From the NCBI GenBank assembly GCA_025965435.1, contig JAOPWZ010000059.1, forward strand, positions 1-33,193: a DNA stretch of 33,193 nucleotides, given 5' to 3'. Below, piece by piece: positions 9,500-16,310 of the stretch. Positions within the stretch are counted from its first letter, which is position 1; each line of letters opens with the position of its first letter. Under the pieces are notes generated by a model. That model was not told the origin of the DNA. It made no database searches and saw only the letters and a program-made list of their open reading frames with translations. The position numbers and the translations under genes are program-made. This stretch comes from Aeromicrobium sp. (GTDB taxonomy: Bacteria > Actinomycetota > Actinomycetes > Propionibacteriales > Nocardioidaceae).

Positions 9500-11071
9500 T
9501 CACTCGTCGTCGGCCGGCTTGTGCAGGGTCGTGCGGAGCGGAACTTCCTTCATCAGCAGCGACGTGATGAGGCTGAGCACCGCGATGCAGGCCGCGACCA
9601 TGAAGATCGTGCCCGTCGCGTCGCCGTAGGCCGACCGGACGATCTCGGCGACCTGGGGCGGCAGGTTCTTGACGTCGAGCAACGAGCCGCTGCCCGCCGC
9701 GGCGGCATCGGGGCCCAGCGCCGCGAGCTTGGACGACACGTCGTCGTTGACCTGGGCGGCCAGGATCGCGCCCAGCACCGAGACGCCGATGGTTCCACCG
9801 AGCGAGCGGAAGAACGCCACGACCGCGCTGGCAGACCCGACCTGCGAGACGTCGACGGTGTTCTGCACGACGAGCACGTAGTTCTGCATCAGCATGCCCA
9901 TGCCGAGGCCGACGAAGCCCAGGGACACCATGGCGTGCCACTCGGGCGTGTGGTGGTCGATCGTGGCGAGCAGGCCGAGGCCGACGATCAGCAGCACCGA
10001 GCCGAGCACCAGGAACCGCTTCCACCGGCCCGTCTTGGTGATCAGGCGTCCCGAGGTGAGCGTGCCGATCAGCGAGCCGAGCATCAACGGGATCGTCAAC
10101 AGGCCCGCCTGGGTCGGGGTGCGACCGCCCGCGACCTGGAAGTACTGGCCGATGAAGACCGAGCCGCCGAAGATCGCGATGCCGACGGCGATGCTGCCGA
10201 TGATGGCCAGTGCCGTCGTGCGCTCACGGATGACGGCGATCGGCACCATGGGCTCGGGGTGCCGCAGCTCGACGCGCACCGTCAGCACGGCGGCGACGAG
10301 CGTGCCACCCAGGAACGCCGCGGTCTGCCACGACAGCCAGTCGAAGCTGTTTCCGGCGAACGACACCCAGATCAGCGGCAGGCTCGCCGCGATCGCGATG
10401 AGGACGATGCCTACGTAGTCGACCTTCGCCACCCGCCGGACCGTGGCGATGTGCAGGTACTTCTGCAGGATGACCAGGCTCGCGATGGCGAGCGGGACGC
10501 AGACGTAGAACGTCCAGCGCCAGCCGAGCCCGGGGGTGTCGACGATGACGCCGCCGACGAGCGGGCCGCTGACCGTGGCGACGGCCATCGTCGCGCCCAG
10601 GTAGCCGCTGTAGCGGCCACGCTCGCGCGGGGGGATGATCGCGCCGATGATCGACTGGGCGTTGGCCGTCAGGCCACCCATGCCGAGGCCCTGGAGGACG
10701 CGCATGGCGATGAGCTCCGGGACGTTCTGCGACAGGCCGGCGAACACCGAGCCGATCACGAAGATGATGATCGACACCTGCACGAGCAGCTTCTTGTTGT
10801 ACAGGTCCGAGAGCTTGCCCCAGACCGGTGTCGAGATCGTCATCGCCAGCAGCGACGCCGTCACGACCCACGTGTACTGGGTCTGCGTCCCCTCGAGGTC
10901 GGCGATGATCGTCGGCAGCGCGTTCGACACGATCGTCGAGCTGATGATCGCCGTGAACAGCGCTGCCAGCAGGCCGACGAGGATCTCCATGATCTCGCGG
11001 TGGGTGTACGAGGTGGGTGCCGCCTGCTCGGTGCGCTCGGCCGCGCCGACCTTCGGATCGTCTAGTTGCAT
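9500..11071 (-). CDS. MFS drug exporter, DHA2 (EmrB/QacA, 14-TM) family
   Basis: Proton-driven multidrug or metabolite exporter in the cytoplasmic membrane. The product is 523 aa with about 14 hydrophobic helices. Family motifs are visible: motif A-like GKLSDLYNKK after helix 2 and antiporter motif C SGPLVGGVIVDTPGLGWRW in helix 5. The N-terminus MQLDDPKVG precedes helix 1 (ILVGLLAALFTAIISSTIVSNALP), where an acidic residue common in other DHA proteins is not evident. The ATG at 11071 is supported by TATGGT with a 6-nt spacer (leaderless), and a GTTGCA/TGCAAC palindrome overlaps the start and the end of the -10, suggesting repression. No MarR or TetR gene is adjacent within the window. Confidence 0.92.
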   Translation of the reverse strand: MQLDDPKVGAAERTEQAAPTSYTHREIMEILVGLLAALFTAIISSTIVSNALPTIIADLEGTQTQYTWVVTASLLAMTISTPVWGKLSDLYNKKLLVQVSIIIFVIGSVFAGLSQNVPELIAMRVLQGLGMGGLTANAQSIIGAIIPPRERGRYSGYLGATMAVATVSGPLVGGVIVDTPGLGWRWTFYVCVPLAIASLVILQKYLHIATVRRVAKVDYVGIVLIAIAASLPLIWVSFAGNSFDWLSWQTAAFLGGTLVAAVLTVRVELRHPEPMVPIAVIRERTTALAIIGSIAVGIAIFGGSVFIGQYFQVAGGRTPTQAGLLTIPLMLGSLIGTLTSGRLITKTGRWKRFLVLGSVLLIVGLGLLATIDHHTPEWHAMVSLGFVGLGMGMLMQNYVLVVQNTVDVSQVGSASAVVAFFRSLGGTIGVSVLGAILAAQVNDDVSSKLAALGPDAAAAGSGSLLDVKNLPPQVAEIVRSAYGDATGTIFMVAACIAVLSLITSLLMKEVPLRTTLHKPADDE

Positions 11072-11083
11072 GTTGCAACCATA
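11065..11083 (-). promoter_or_regulatory. Leaderless promoter with overlapping operator-like palindrome
   Basis: The minus strand shows TATGGT (11078-11083), 6 nt, then ATG at 11071. The perfect inverted repeat GTTGCA-TGT-TGCAAC (11065-11079) covers the start codon and the end of the -10 element. That arrangement would let a bound dimeric repressor block transcription of the exporter. Confidence 0.45.
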
Positions 11084-11113
11084 CGTCTGCATCCGGCCTC
11101 CCGCAAATCGAGA

Positions 11114-11147
11114 ACCGCCCTCCGTGAGCGGACTCACGAAGGGCGGT
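11114..11147 (-). terminator. Hairpin terminator of the DUF3027 gene
   Basis: ACCGCCCT-C-CGTGAG, loop CGGA, CTCACG-A-AGGGCGGT: a 14-bp stem with one mismatch and a tetraloop, 17 bp after the stop of the minus-strand gene. Only a weak T-rich tail follows (TTCTCGATTTG on the minus strand). Confidence 0.7.
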
Positions 11148-11163
11148 GCGGGTGGTGCAGGCG

Positions 11164-11910
11164 TCAGAGGCCGTCGACCTCGTCGAGGGTCAAGGTGTCG
11201 AACACCGGGTCGGGCAGCTTCTGGATCCCGGCGGACCGGCTGAGCCGCGCACCCGAGTGGGCGCCGCAACCGTGGTCGAACGAGACGACCCTGCCGTCGT
11301 CGTTGGCCATGCCGTTGGCGCACACGCCGAACCGGTCGGCCAGCGGTCCGGCCAGGCTGACCATGAACCCGCAGGAGTGGCACACGCCGGACGCCTGCTG
11401 GGCGATCGCGGCCTCAGGGCCCTGCTCGCCCTCCTGCCACCGATCGGCGGCCAGCTCGCGCCCTTCGAGCGACAGCACCCACTCGCGGCCGAGGCCGACC
11501 TCGCGGGCGAAGAAGCGATCCGGGGTCTGCTCGTCGCCGTCGCCGGCGGACCACGCCGGCACGAGGCGGGCGTCGTCCTCGTCGGGGGGCAGGACGTCGC
11601 CGGGACTGAGATCGCCCGGACGGATGCGGTCGCGGTACGGAGTCCAGGCCGGCGCGGTGATCGCGTCGTCGCCGGGGAGCAGCACGACGTCGTTGATCGT
11701 GATGCGGTCACTGTCGGGCGCCCGGGAGACGCTGACCGACCAGTACCAGCCGGTGTAGCCCGGCTTGAGGCAGGTGAAGTGCTGCGAGACCAGGCGGTCG
11801 CCGTCCTCGACGGCACCGATGTGGTCGCCGACCGTTCCGGCGTCGGCGGCGTCGTCCAGCGCGGAGCGCGCGAGGTCGACGGCTGCTGCGAGCTGGTCAT
11901 CGATGGGCAT
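11164..11910 (-). CDS. DUF3027 domain-containing protein
   Basis: A 248-aa soluble protein of unknown function, conserved in Actinobacteria. Diagnostic stretches are HFTCLKPGYTGWYWSVSVSR (about 44-63), a central INDVVLLPGDDAI, and a Cys-rich part with VCHSCGF and FGVCANGMANDDGRVVSFDHGCGAHS (about 175-220) that could bind a metal. The C-terminus is TLTLDEVDGL. The ATG at 11910 has GACAAT 6 nt upstream (leaderless) and is divergent from an MFS gene across 60 bp, an arrangement I recall as common in this phylum. A strong hairpin follows the stop. No enzymatic motif is recognised. Confidence 0.85.
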   Translation of the reverse strand: MPIDDQLAAAVDLARSALDDAADAGTVGDHIGAVEDGDRLVSQHFTCLKPGYTGWYWSVSVSRAPDSDRITINDVVLLPGDDAITAPAWTPYRDRIRPGDLSPGDVLPPDEDDARLVPAWSAGDGDEQTPDRFFAREVGLGREWVLSLEGRELAADRWQEGEQGPEAAIAQQASGVCHSCGFMVSLAGPLADRFGVCANGMANDDGRVVSFDHGCGAHSGARLSRSAGIQKLPDPVFDTLTLDEVDGL

Positions 11911-11916
11911 TGGACC

Positions 11917-11922
11917 ATTGTC
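11917..11922 (-). promoter_or_regulatory. -10 element, probable leaderless start of the DUF3027 gene
   Basis: GACAAT on the minus strand, then GGTCCA (6 nt), then ATG at 11910. Confidence 0.4.
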
Positions 11923-11957
11923 GCCCATGTCGCACACCGGGGCGTTGCGGGGTGGGG

Positions 11958-11963
11958 CAGGAT
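11958..11963 (+). promoter_or_regulatory. -10-like element before the MFS gene
   Basis: CAGGAT with a 7-nt spacer to the ATG at 11971. This is consistent with a leaderless or 1-nt-leader mRNA. No Shine-Dalgarno sequence precedes the ATG. Confidence 0.35.
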
Positions 11964-11970
11964 ACAGAGC

Positions 11971-13458
11971 ATGGAGGAGCGCGACTGGCCGTACGACCAC
12001 GCGGCCGAGCCCGAGGGCGATCGGTCCCCGCCTGCGACCCCTCCCCGGTCCGGCCTCAGCCGCGCCGCTCACGCCGCGAGCCGCGCCTCGCGGGGCACGG
12101 CCCGGGTCGTGGCGAAGGGCAGCACCTCGGCCTTCAGCGGCGCGCGGCGCTTCACGCACTCCGGTGGCGCCGGCGAGAGCGGCTTCTCCCGCCTCCTGGA
12201 GCTGCACGCCTTCAACACTGCCGGCGACGCTGCCGTGGCGATCTCCCTGGCCGGCACCCTGTTCTTCACGGTGCCCACCGGTGAGGCGACAGGACAGGTG
12301 GCCATGTTCCTGGCGGTGACGATGCTCCCGTTCGCGATCGTGGCCCCGTTGATCGGCCCGTTCCTCGACCGCTTCCGGCGCGGCCGGCGCTGGGCCATCG
12401 GTGCGACGCTCGCGATCCGCGCGTTCTGCTGCTGGGTGCTCGCCGGGGTCGTCGAGGACGCCTCGCCCGCGTTCTTCCTGGCGGCCCTCGGCTGCCTCGT
12501 GTCGTCCAAGGCCTACGGGGTGACCCGCGCTTCCGCGGTGCCCCGCCTGCTGCCCGAGATGTTCACCCTCGTGAAGGCCAACTCACGCATCTCCCTGACC
12601 GGCACCGGCGCCGCGGCGATCTCCGCGCCGCTGGCCGTGGGTGCGGCGTACATCGGTGCCGACTGGGCGCTGCGCTACGCAGCGCTGCTGTTCGCGATCG
12701 GCACCGTCCTGGCGATCCTCCTGCCCGCCAAGGTCGACTCGAGCGAGGGCGAGGAGCCGGTCGACCTGACGCCCAGCGCGGCCACGGTGCGCAAGGGCCT
12801 GAGCATCACCCGGCCGGTCGTCAACGCGCTGCGCAGCAACTCCGGGCTGCGCCTGCTGTCCGGGTTCCTCACGATCTTCATGGCGTTCACGCTGCGCGAG
12901 CCGCCGGCCTCGATGGGCTGGGACGGCAACGCGACGATCCTGTTGGGCCTCGTCGTCGGCGGGGCCGGTGTCGGCAACACGATCGGAACCCTGATCGGCT
13001 CGGCGGCCAGCACGCGGGCGCCCGAGAAGGTCGTGATCGGCGTGCTGGTCCTCGACGTCGCGGTGCTCGCGACCGTCGGCGTGCTCTTCACGTGGTGGAC
13101 CGCGGTCATCCTCGGCGTCACGGTCGGCATCTGCCAGTCGCTCGGCAAGCTGAGCCTCGACGCCCTGATCCAGCGCGACGTGCCCGAGCGAGTGCGCACC
13201 AGCATGTTCGCCCGCTCGGAGACCTTGCTGCAGCTCGGTTGGGTCATCGGCGGCCTGATCGGCATCGGCCTGTTCACCCTCGATGCGACACCTCGGGTGG
13301 GCCTGCTCGTGATGGGGGCGGTCCTGATCGTGTGGCTCGTGTTCGTGCTCAACCAGGCGCGCGGCGCCGAGCCCCGATCAGGCCAGCACGGCCGCCAGCC
13401 CGATCAGGACGGGCACGGACAGTACCGTCGTGACCGCGGTGCAGTCCCGGGCGAGTAG
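11971..13458 (+). CDS. MFS transporter with long hydrophilic N-terminus
   Basis: A 495-aa membrane protein with a roughly 70-residue Arg/Ala/Ser-rich cytoplasmic N-terminus, then about 12 transmembrane helices starting near LELHAFNTAGDAAVAISLAG. Landmarks are FDRFRRGRR-like loop FLDRFRRGRRW between helices 2 and 3, SKAYGVTRASAVPRLLP, and the second-half loop ALIQRDVPERVRTSMFARSE. These resemble MFS_3/enterobactin-exporter-like proteins; the substrate is unknown. The ATG at 11971 is chosen because a -10-like CAGGAT precedes it; the ORF extension to 11146 is antisense to DUF3027. The last 27 codons overlap the convergent AEC gene by 81 bp and encode a hydrophilic tail (GQHGRQPDQDGHGQ). Confidence 0.86.
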   Translation: MEERDWPYDHAAEPEGDRSPPATPPRSGLSRAAHAASRASRGTARVVAKGSTSAFSGARRFTHSGGAGESGFSRLLELHAFNTAGDAAVAISLAGTLFFTVPTGEATGQVAMFLAVTMLPFAIVAPLIGPFLDRFRRGRRWAIGATLAIRAFCCWVLAGVVEDASPAFFLAALGCLVSSKAYGVTRASAVPRLLPEMFTLVKANSRISLTGTGAAAISAPLAVGAAYIGADWALRYAALLFAIGTVLAILLPAKVDSSEGEEPVDLTPSAATVRKGLSITRPVVNALRSNSGLRLLSGFLTIFMAFTLREPPASMGWDGNATILLGLVVGGAGVGNTIGTLIGSAASTRAPEKVVIGVLVLDVAVLATVGVLFTWWTAVILGVTVGICQSLGKLSLDALIQRDVPERVRTSMFARSETLLQLGWVIGGLIGIGLFTLDATPRVGLLVMGAVLIVWLVFVLNQARGAEPRSGQHGRQPDQDGHGQYRRDRGAVPGE

Positions 13459-14295
13459 CTCAGAGCGGCCGAACAGCGAGGCGTACACGAAGACGTTCTG
13501 CGCAGTCGGGAGCGCCGCCATCACGGTGACGCCGAAGACCTCGTGCTCGTCCAGGCCGAACGCGAACCGGGCCAGGACGTACGCCACCGCCGGCTGCCAC
13601 ACGAGCTTGAGGACCGCGATCCACGCGACCTCCGCCCGCTGACCGGAGCCGATCCGTCCTCCGAGCCGCAACGAGATGCCGAAGGCGAGCAGCGCGCCCG
13701 GCACGGCCATCCCACCGAGCAACGAGATCGGGTCGGCGACGACGTCCGGCAGATCGGCGCCCACCAGGGACAGCGCGACCCCCAGTCCGGCCGCGATCGT
13801 GACCGGGTTGCGCGCCCCCGCTCCGACCAGCCCGAGGAGGGTCGGTCGCCGCCCCGAGGCGTCGAGCTCCAGCACCGACAGGGCCAAGGGGGCGTAGACG
13901 ATGAGCTGGAGCACCATGATGGGCAGGGCGAACGCCGCGTTGCCGAGCACGTACACGGCGATCGGCAGGCCGAGGTGGCCGCCGTTGGCGTACGACGCGG
14001 ACAGCGCCCCCACCGTGATGTGCGAGGCCGACCGTCGCCGACGCTTGGCCAGCGGCACGTAGACGACGACCACGGCGAGGACACTGAGGGCGGCGATCGC
14101 GAAGCCGGCTCCCAGCACCTCGGAGACGTCGGTCTGTGACAACAGGTCGATCAGCAGCGCCGGGGTCGCGACGAAGTAGACGATGCGGGACAGCGCTCGC
14201 TGGCTGTCCTCGCCCAGCACCCCGACATGGGCCAGCAGCAGACCCAGCGCGATGAGGATCCCGATGACCCCGAATCCCTGGAGGACCCCGCTCAC
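13378..14295 (-). CDS. AEC family transporter (auxin efflux carrier/malate permease type)
   Basis: A 305-aa integral membrane protein with about 10 helices in two five-helix repeats. Typical features are the N-terminal GFGVIGILIALGLLLA, the mid-protein SASYANGGHLGLPIAVYVLGN with the conserved Asn-Gly-Gly/Leu-Pro crossover, and C-terminal VTVMAALPTAQNVFVYASLFG. Relatives export or import organic anions such as malate; the substrate here is unknown. The GTG at 14295 starts 27 bp after the cold shock gene stop on the same strand, so the two may be cotranscribed. The 3' end overlaps the convergent MFS gene by 81 bp, leaving no room for separate terminators. Confidence 0.9.
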   Translation of the reverse strand: MSGVLQGFGVIGILIALGLLLAHVGVLGEDSQRALSRIVYFVATPALLIDLLSQTDVSEVLGAGFAIAALSVLAVVVVYVPLAKRRRRSASHITVGALSASYANGGHLGLPIAVYVLGNAAFALPIMVLQLIVYAPLALSVLELDASGRRPTLLGLVGAGARNPVTIAAGLGVALSLVGADLPDVVADPISLLGGMAVPGALLAFGISLRLGGRIGSGQRAEVAWIAVLKLVWQPAVAYVLARFAFGLDEHEVFGVTVMAALPTAQNVFVYASLFGRSELLARDCTAVTTVLSVPVLIGLAAVLA

Positions 14296-14322
14296 GCGGG
14301 ATGCCGCGGCGTCACGCGCGGG

Positions 14323-14718
14323 CTAGAGCTCGAGCTCGGTCGCGACGGCGCGAAGCACCTGGGCGATCGGCTTGGCCTTCTTGGCGTCGGGGTGCCGTCC
14401 GTGGCGGTACCCCTCGCCCACCGTGTCGAGCATGCGGATCAGGTCCTCGACGATGACGGCCATCGCCTCGGGGTCCTTGCGCCGCGCGTGCGACTGCGAG
14501 CGGGCCACCGACGTGACGGGGTCGAGCAGGCGCACCTGCAACGCCTGGTCGCCGCGGCCACCCTGGACGATGCCGAACTCGACCCGTGCCCCCGCCTTGA
14601 GCGTCGTGACACCCTCGGGCAGCGCATCGGCACGCACGTAGACGTCCTCGCCCTCGTCACGACTCAGGAAGCCGAAGCCCTTGTCCGCGTCGTACCACTT
14701 CACTTTGCCCGTGGGCAT
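14323..14718 (-). CDS. Two-domain cold shock protein (CSD plus C-terminal helical extension)
   Basis: A 131-aa single-stranded nucleic acid binding protein. Residues 1-67 are a cold shock domain: GKVKWYDADKGFGFLSRD carries RNP1 (KGFGF). RNP2 reads DVYVRAD rather than the usual DVFVH, so two positions differ from consensus. Residues about 75-131 form a helical extension (DPEAMAVIVEDLIRMLDTV, AKPIAQVLRAVATELEL) seen in actinobacterial long CspA-like proteins of about 127 aa. The ATG at 14718 has a GAAGGTGG ribosome site with good spacing, unlike many neighbours. It is followed by the AEC gene after 27 bp. Confidence 0.9.
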   Translation of the reverse strand: MPTGKVKWYDADKGFGFLSRDEGEDVYVRADALPEGVTTLKAGARVEFGIVQGGRGDQALQVRLLDPVTSVARSQSHARRKDPEAMAVIVEDLIRMLDTVGEGYRHGRHPDAKKAKPIAQVLRAVATELEL

Positions 14719-14804
14719 GATGGTGCCACCTTCACATCTCAGCTGGACGACAGACGTCGTCCCGGCCAGCGTAGTGGTCGGCACCCACCCCGTGTCAGCG
14801 CATC

Positions 14805-15848
14805 TCAGGAGGAGGATTCCTTCGAGGCCGGATCGTGCTCCTCCGGCTCGAGGTGCGAGCGGTCGTCGAAGGTCACCTCGACGGACTGGAAGCCCTTGTG
14901 GCGCTGCGACTTGGCGTAGGCCGAATAGGCCTTCTGGTCGGCCGCCGTGAGGATCACGTTGTCGGTGAACGGGGTCAACAGGGCCCGTGGGTACAGGCGC
15001 CGACGGAGGACGACGTTGACCTCCAGACCCAGCACCACCATGATCGCCGCGATGTAGATGAACGCCAGCAGGCCGAGCACCAGGGCGAACGTCTGGTTGA
15101 CCTGGTCGTCGGCCTTGCCGATGACCTCGCGGACGTAGGTGTTGCCGATGTACTGCAGCACCTGCCACAGCACCGCCGTGACGAACGCCCCCGGCAGGAC
15201 CGCCCGGATCCCCGCACGACCCAGGCTGATGAGCCGGAACACCGCCGCGAAGATCGTGAACGTCAGCAGGAAGCTGAGCAGCTGGACGAGTCGCTGCAGT
15301 GTCGGCTCCAGCTCGGTGCCGATGGCATCGGTGTTGGACAGCACCGAGGTGGTGATGGCGAGGGCCAGGATCCCCAGCCCGCCCACCAGCAGGAACGCCA
15401 CGCTCCGCAGCCGCAGGAGGAACGGGTTGGCCCTGCTGTTGCGCGGCACCGACCAGGCGATGTTGGCCGCATTCTGCAGTGCCTGCCCCAGGCCCATCGA
15501 GCCGTAGGTGGCGGTGAGCGCGCCGACGACGATGGCGGCGGTGCTGCCCTGCAGGCCCTCCGGCCGGCCGAGCTGGTCGCCGATGATCGGGAACTGGCTG
15601 AGCGCCGAGTCGAGCAGCTCGTCACGCAGGTCGGGATTGTCCTGCAGGACGAAGCCGAGGATGGAGGTGCTGAGCAGCAGCAGCGGGAAGATCGCGATGA
15701 ACGCGTAGTACGTGATGATCGCCGAGAGATAGGCGCCCTGGTCGTCGAAGTACTTGTAGATGATGGCGATCGGCATGCCGACGAACCGGTGCTTGCGCTG
15801 GAACGCATCGACCCGGCCGATGGGCCGAGGGGCGTGGTCCTCGCTCAC
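14805..15848 (-). CDS. YihY/virulence factor BrkB family membrane protein
   Basis: A 347-aa integral membrane protein with about six helices. It has the family-typical ITYYAFIAIFPLLLLSTSILGF (about 46-67), a central TATYGSMGLGQALQNAANIAW and the GAFVTAVLWQVLQYIGNTYV/FIYIAAIMVVLGLEVN block near the C-terminus. The tail is acidic and hydrophilic (SHLEPEEHDPASKESSS). Function is not established; members were once called ribonuclease BN in error, and I do not assign that activity. The GTG at 15848 overlaps the stop of the upstream PemK/MazF-like gene by 4 nt (GTGA), implying translational coupling. An 86-bp gap separates it from the cold shock gene. Confidence 0.9.
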   Translation of the reverse strand: MSEDHAPRPIGRVDAFQRKHRFVGMPIAIIYKYFDDQGAYLSAIITYYAFIAIFPLLLLSTSILGFVLQDNPDLRDELLDSALSQFPIIGDQLGRPEGLQGSTAAIVVGALTATYGSMGLGQALQNAANIAWSVPRNSRANPFLLRLRSVAFLLVGGLGILALAITTSVLSNTDAIGTELEPTLQRLVQLLSFLLTFTIFAAVFRLISLGRAGIRAVLPGAFVTAVLWQVLQYIGNTYVREVIGKADDQVNQTFALVLGLLAFIYIAAIMVVLGLEVNVVLRRRLYPRALLTPFTDNVILTAADQKAYSAYAKSQRHKGFQSVEVTFDDRSHLEPEEHDPASKESSS

Positions 15849-16240
15849 GAGGAGCCCGGCGCAGAGGGCAGGTGCGGCGCCAGCGCCTCGACCACCGCGG
15901 CGAAGCGCGGCTCGTCCAGCACGGCGCCCTCACGGCGGACGTCGTCCGGGTCGACGCGCAGGAAGCGGTCGAGCCGGACCTCGCTGGGGCGCCCCTTGGA
16001 GTCCCACGCCCCCGTGCCGACGTCGAACCAGAAGCGTCCGTCGCGGTTCTCCTGCTCCTCGTCGCGGTCATGGTCCTTCGACGTCATCACCAGCGCGACC
16101 AGCGCGGCTCCCACGCGGGCGATCAGCAGCACCGGACGGTCCTTGCCCTGGGACGGGTCGTCCTCGTAGGGGACCCAGGTCCACACGACCTCGCCCGGAT
16201 CCGGCTCCCCGTCAGGGTGAGGGTCGTACGCGATGTCCAC
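15845..16240 (-). CDS. PemK/MazF-like protein without a partner antitoxin
   Basis: A 131-aa protein resembling the actinobacterial PemK/MazF (endoribonuclease toxin) family. It has GEVVWTWVPYEDDPSQGKDRPVLLIAR (about 17-42), matching the MazF start where a basic residue and 'KxRPxLVI' form the first strands. ALVALVMTSKDHDRD and the C-terminal EVRLDRFLRVDPDDV follow. Family members cut mRNA, but catalysis here is not shown. No small antitoxin ORF fits in the 70 bp upstream. It is instead coupled by a 4-nt overlap to the BrkB-like gene, suggesting a housekeeping or membrane-linked role rather than a classic toxin-antitoxin pair. The GTG at 16240 has CAGGCT 7 nt upstream. Confidence 0.75.
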   Translation of the reverse strand: MDIAYDPHPDGEPDPGEVVWTWVPYEDDPSQGKDRPVLLIARVGAALVALVMTSKDHDRDEEQENRDGRFWFDVGTGAWDSKGRPSEVRLDRFLRVDPDDVRREGAVLDEPRFAAVVEALAPHLPSAPGSS

Positions 16241-16248
16241 GCGGCAAA

Positions 16249-16282
16249 GCCTGCCACAGCAGCCCGTCGCCGCAGGGCAGGC
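16249..16282 (-). terminator. Possible hairpin after the acyl-CoA synthetase gene
   Basis: GCCTGCC (16249-16255) and GGCAGGC (16276-16282) form a 7-bp stem with a 20-nt loop between the synthetase stop and the PemK/MazF-like start. There is no T-tract. It is weak evidence for a terminator and could equally be fortuitous in GC-rich DNA. Confidence 0.3.
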
Positions 16283-16310
16283 CGCGCACGGCGTTCCGAC
16301 CGGCGCCGCG

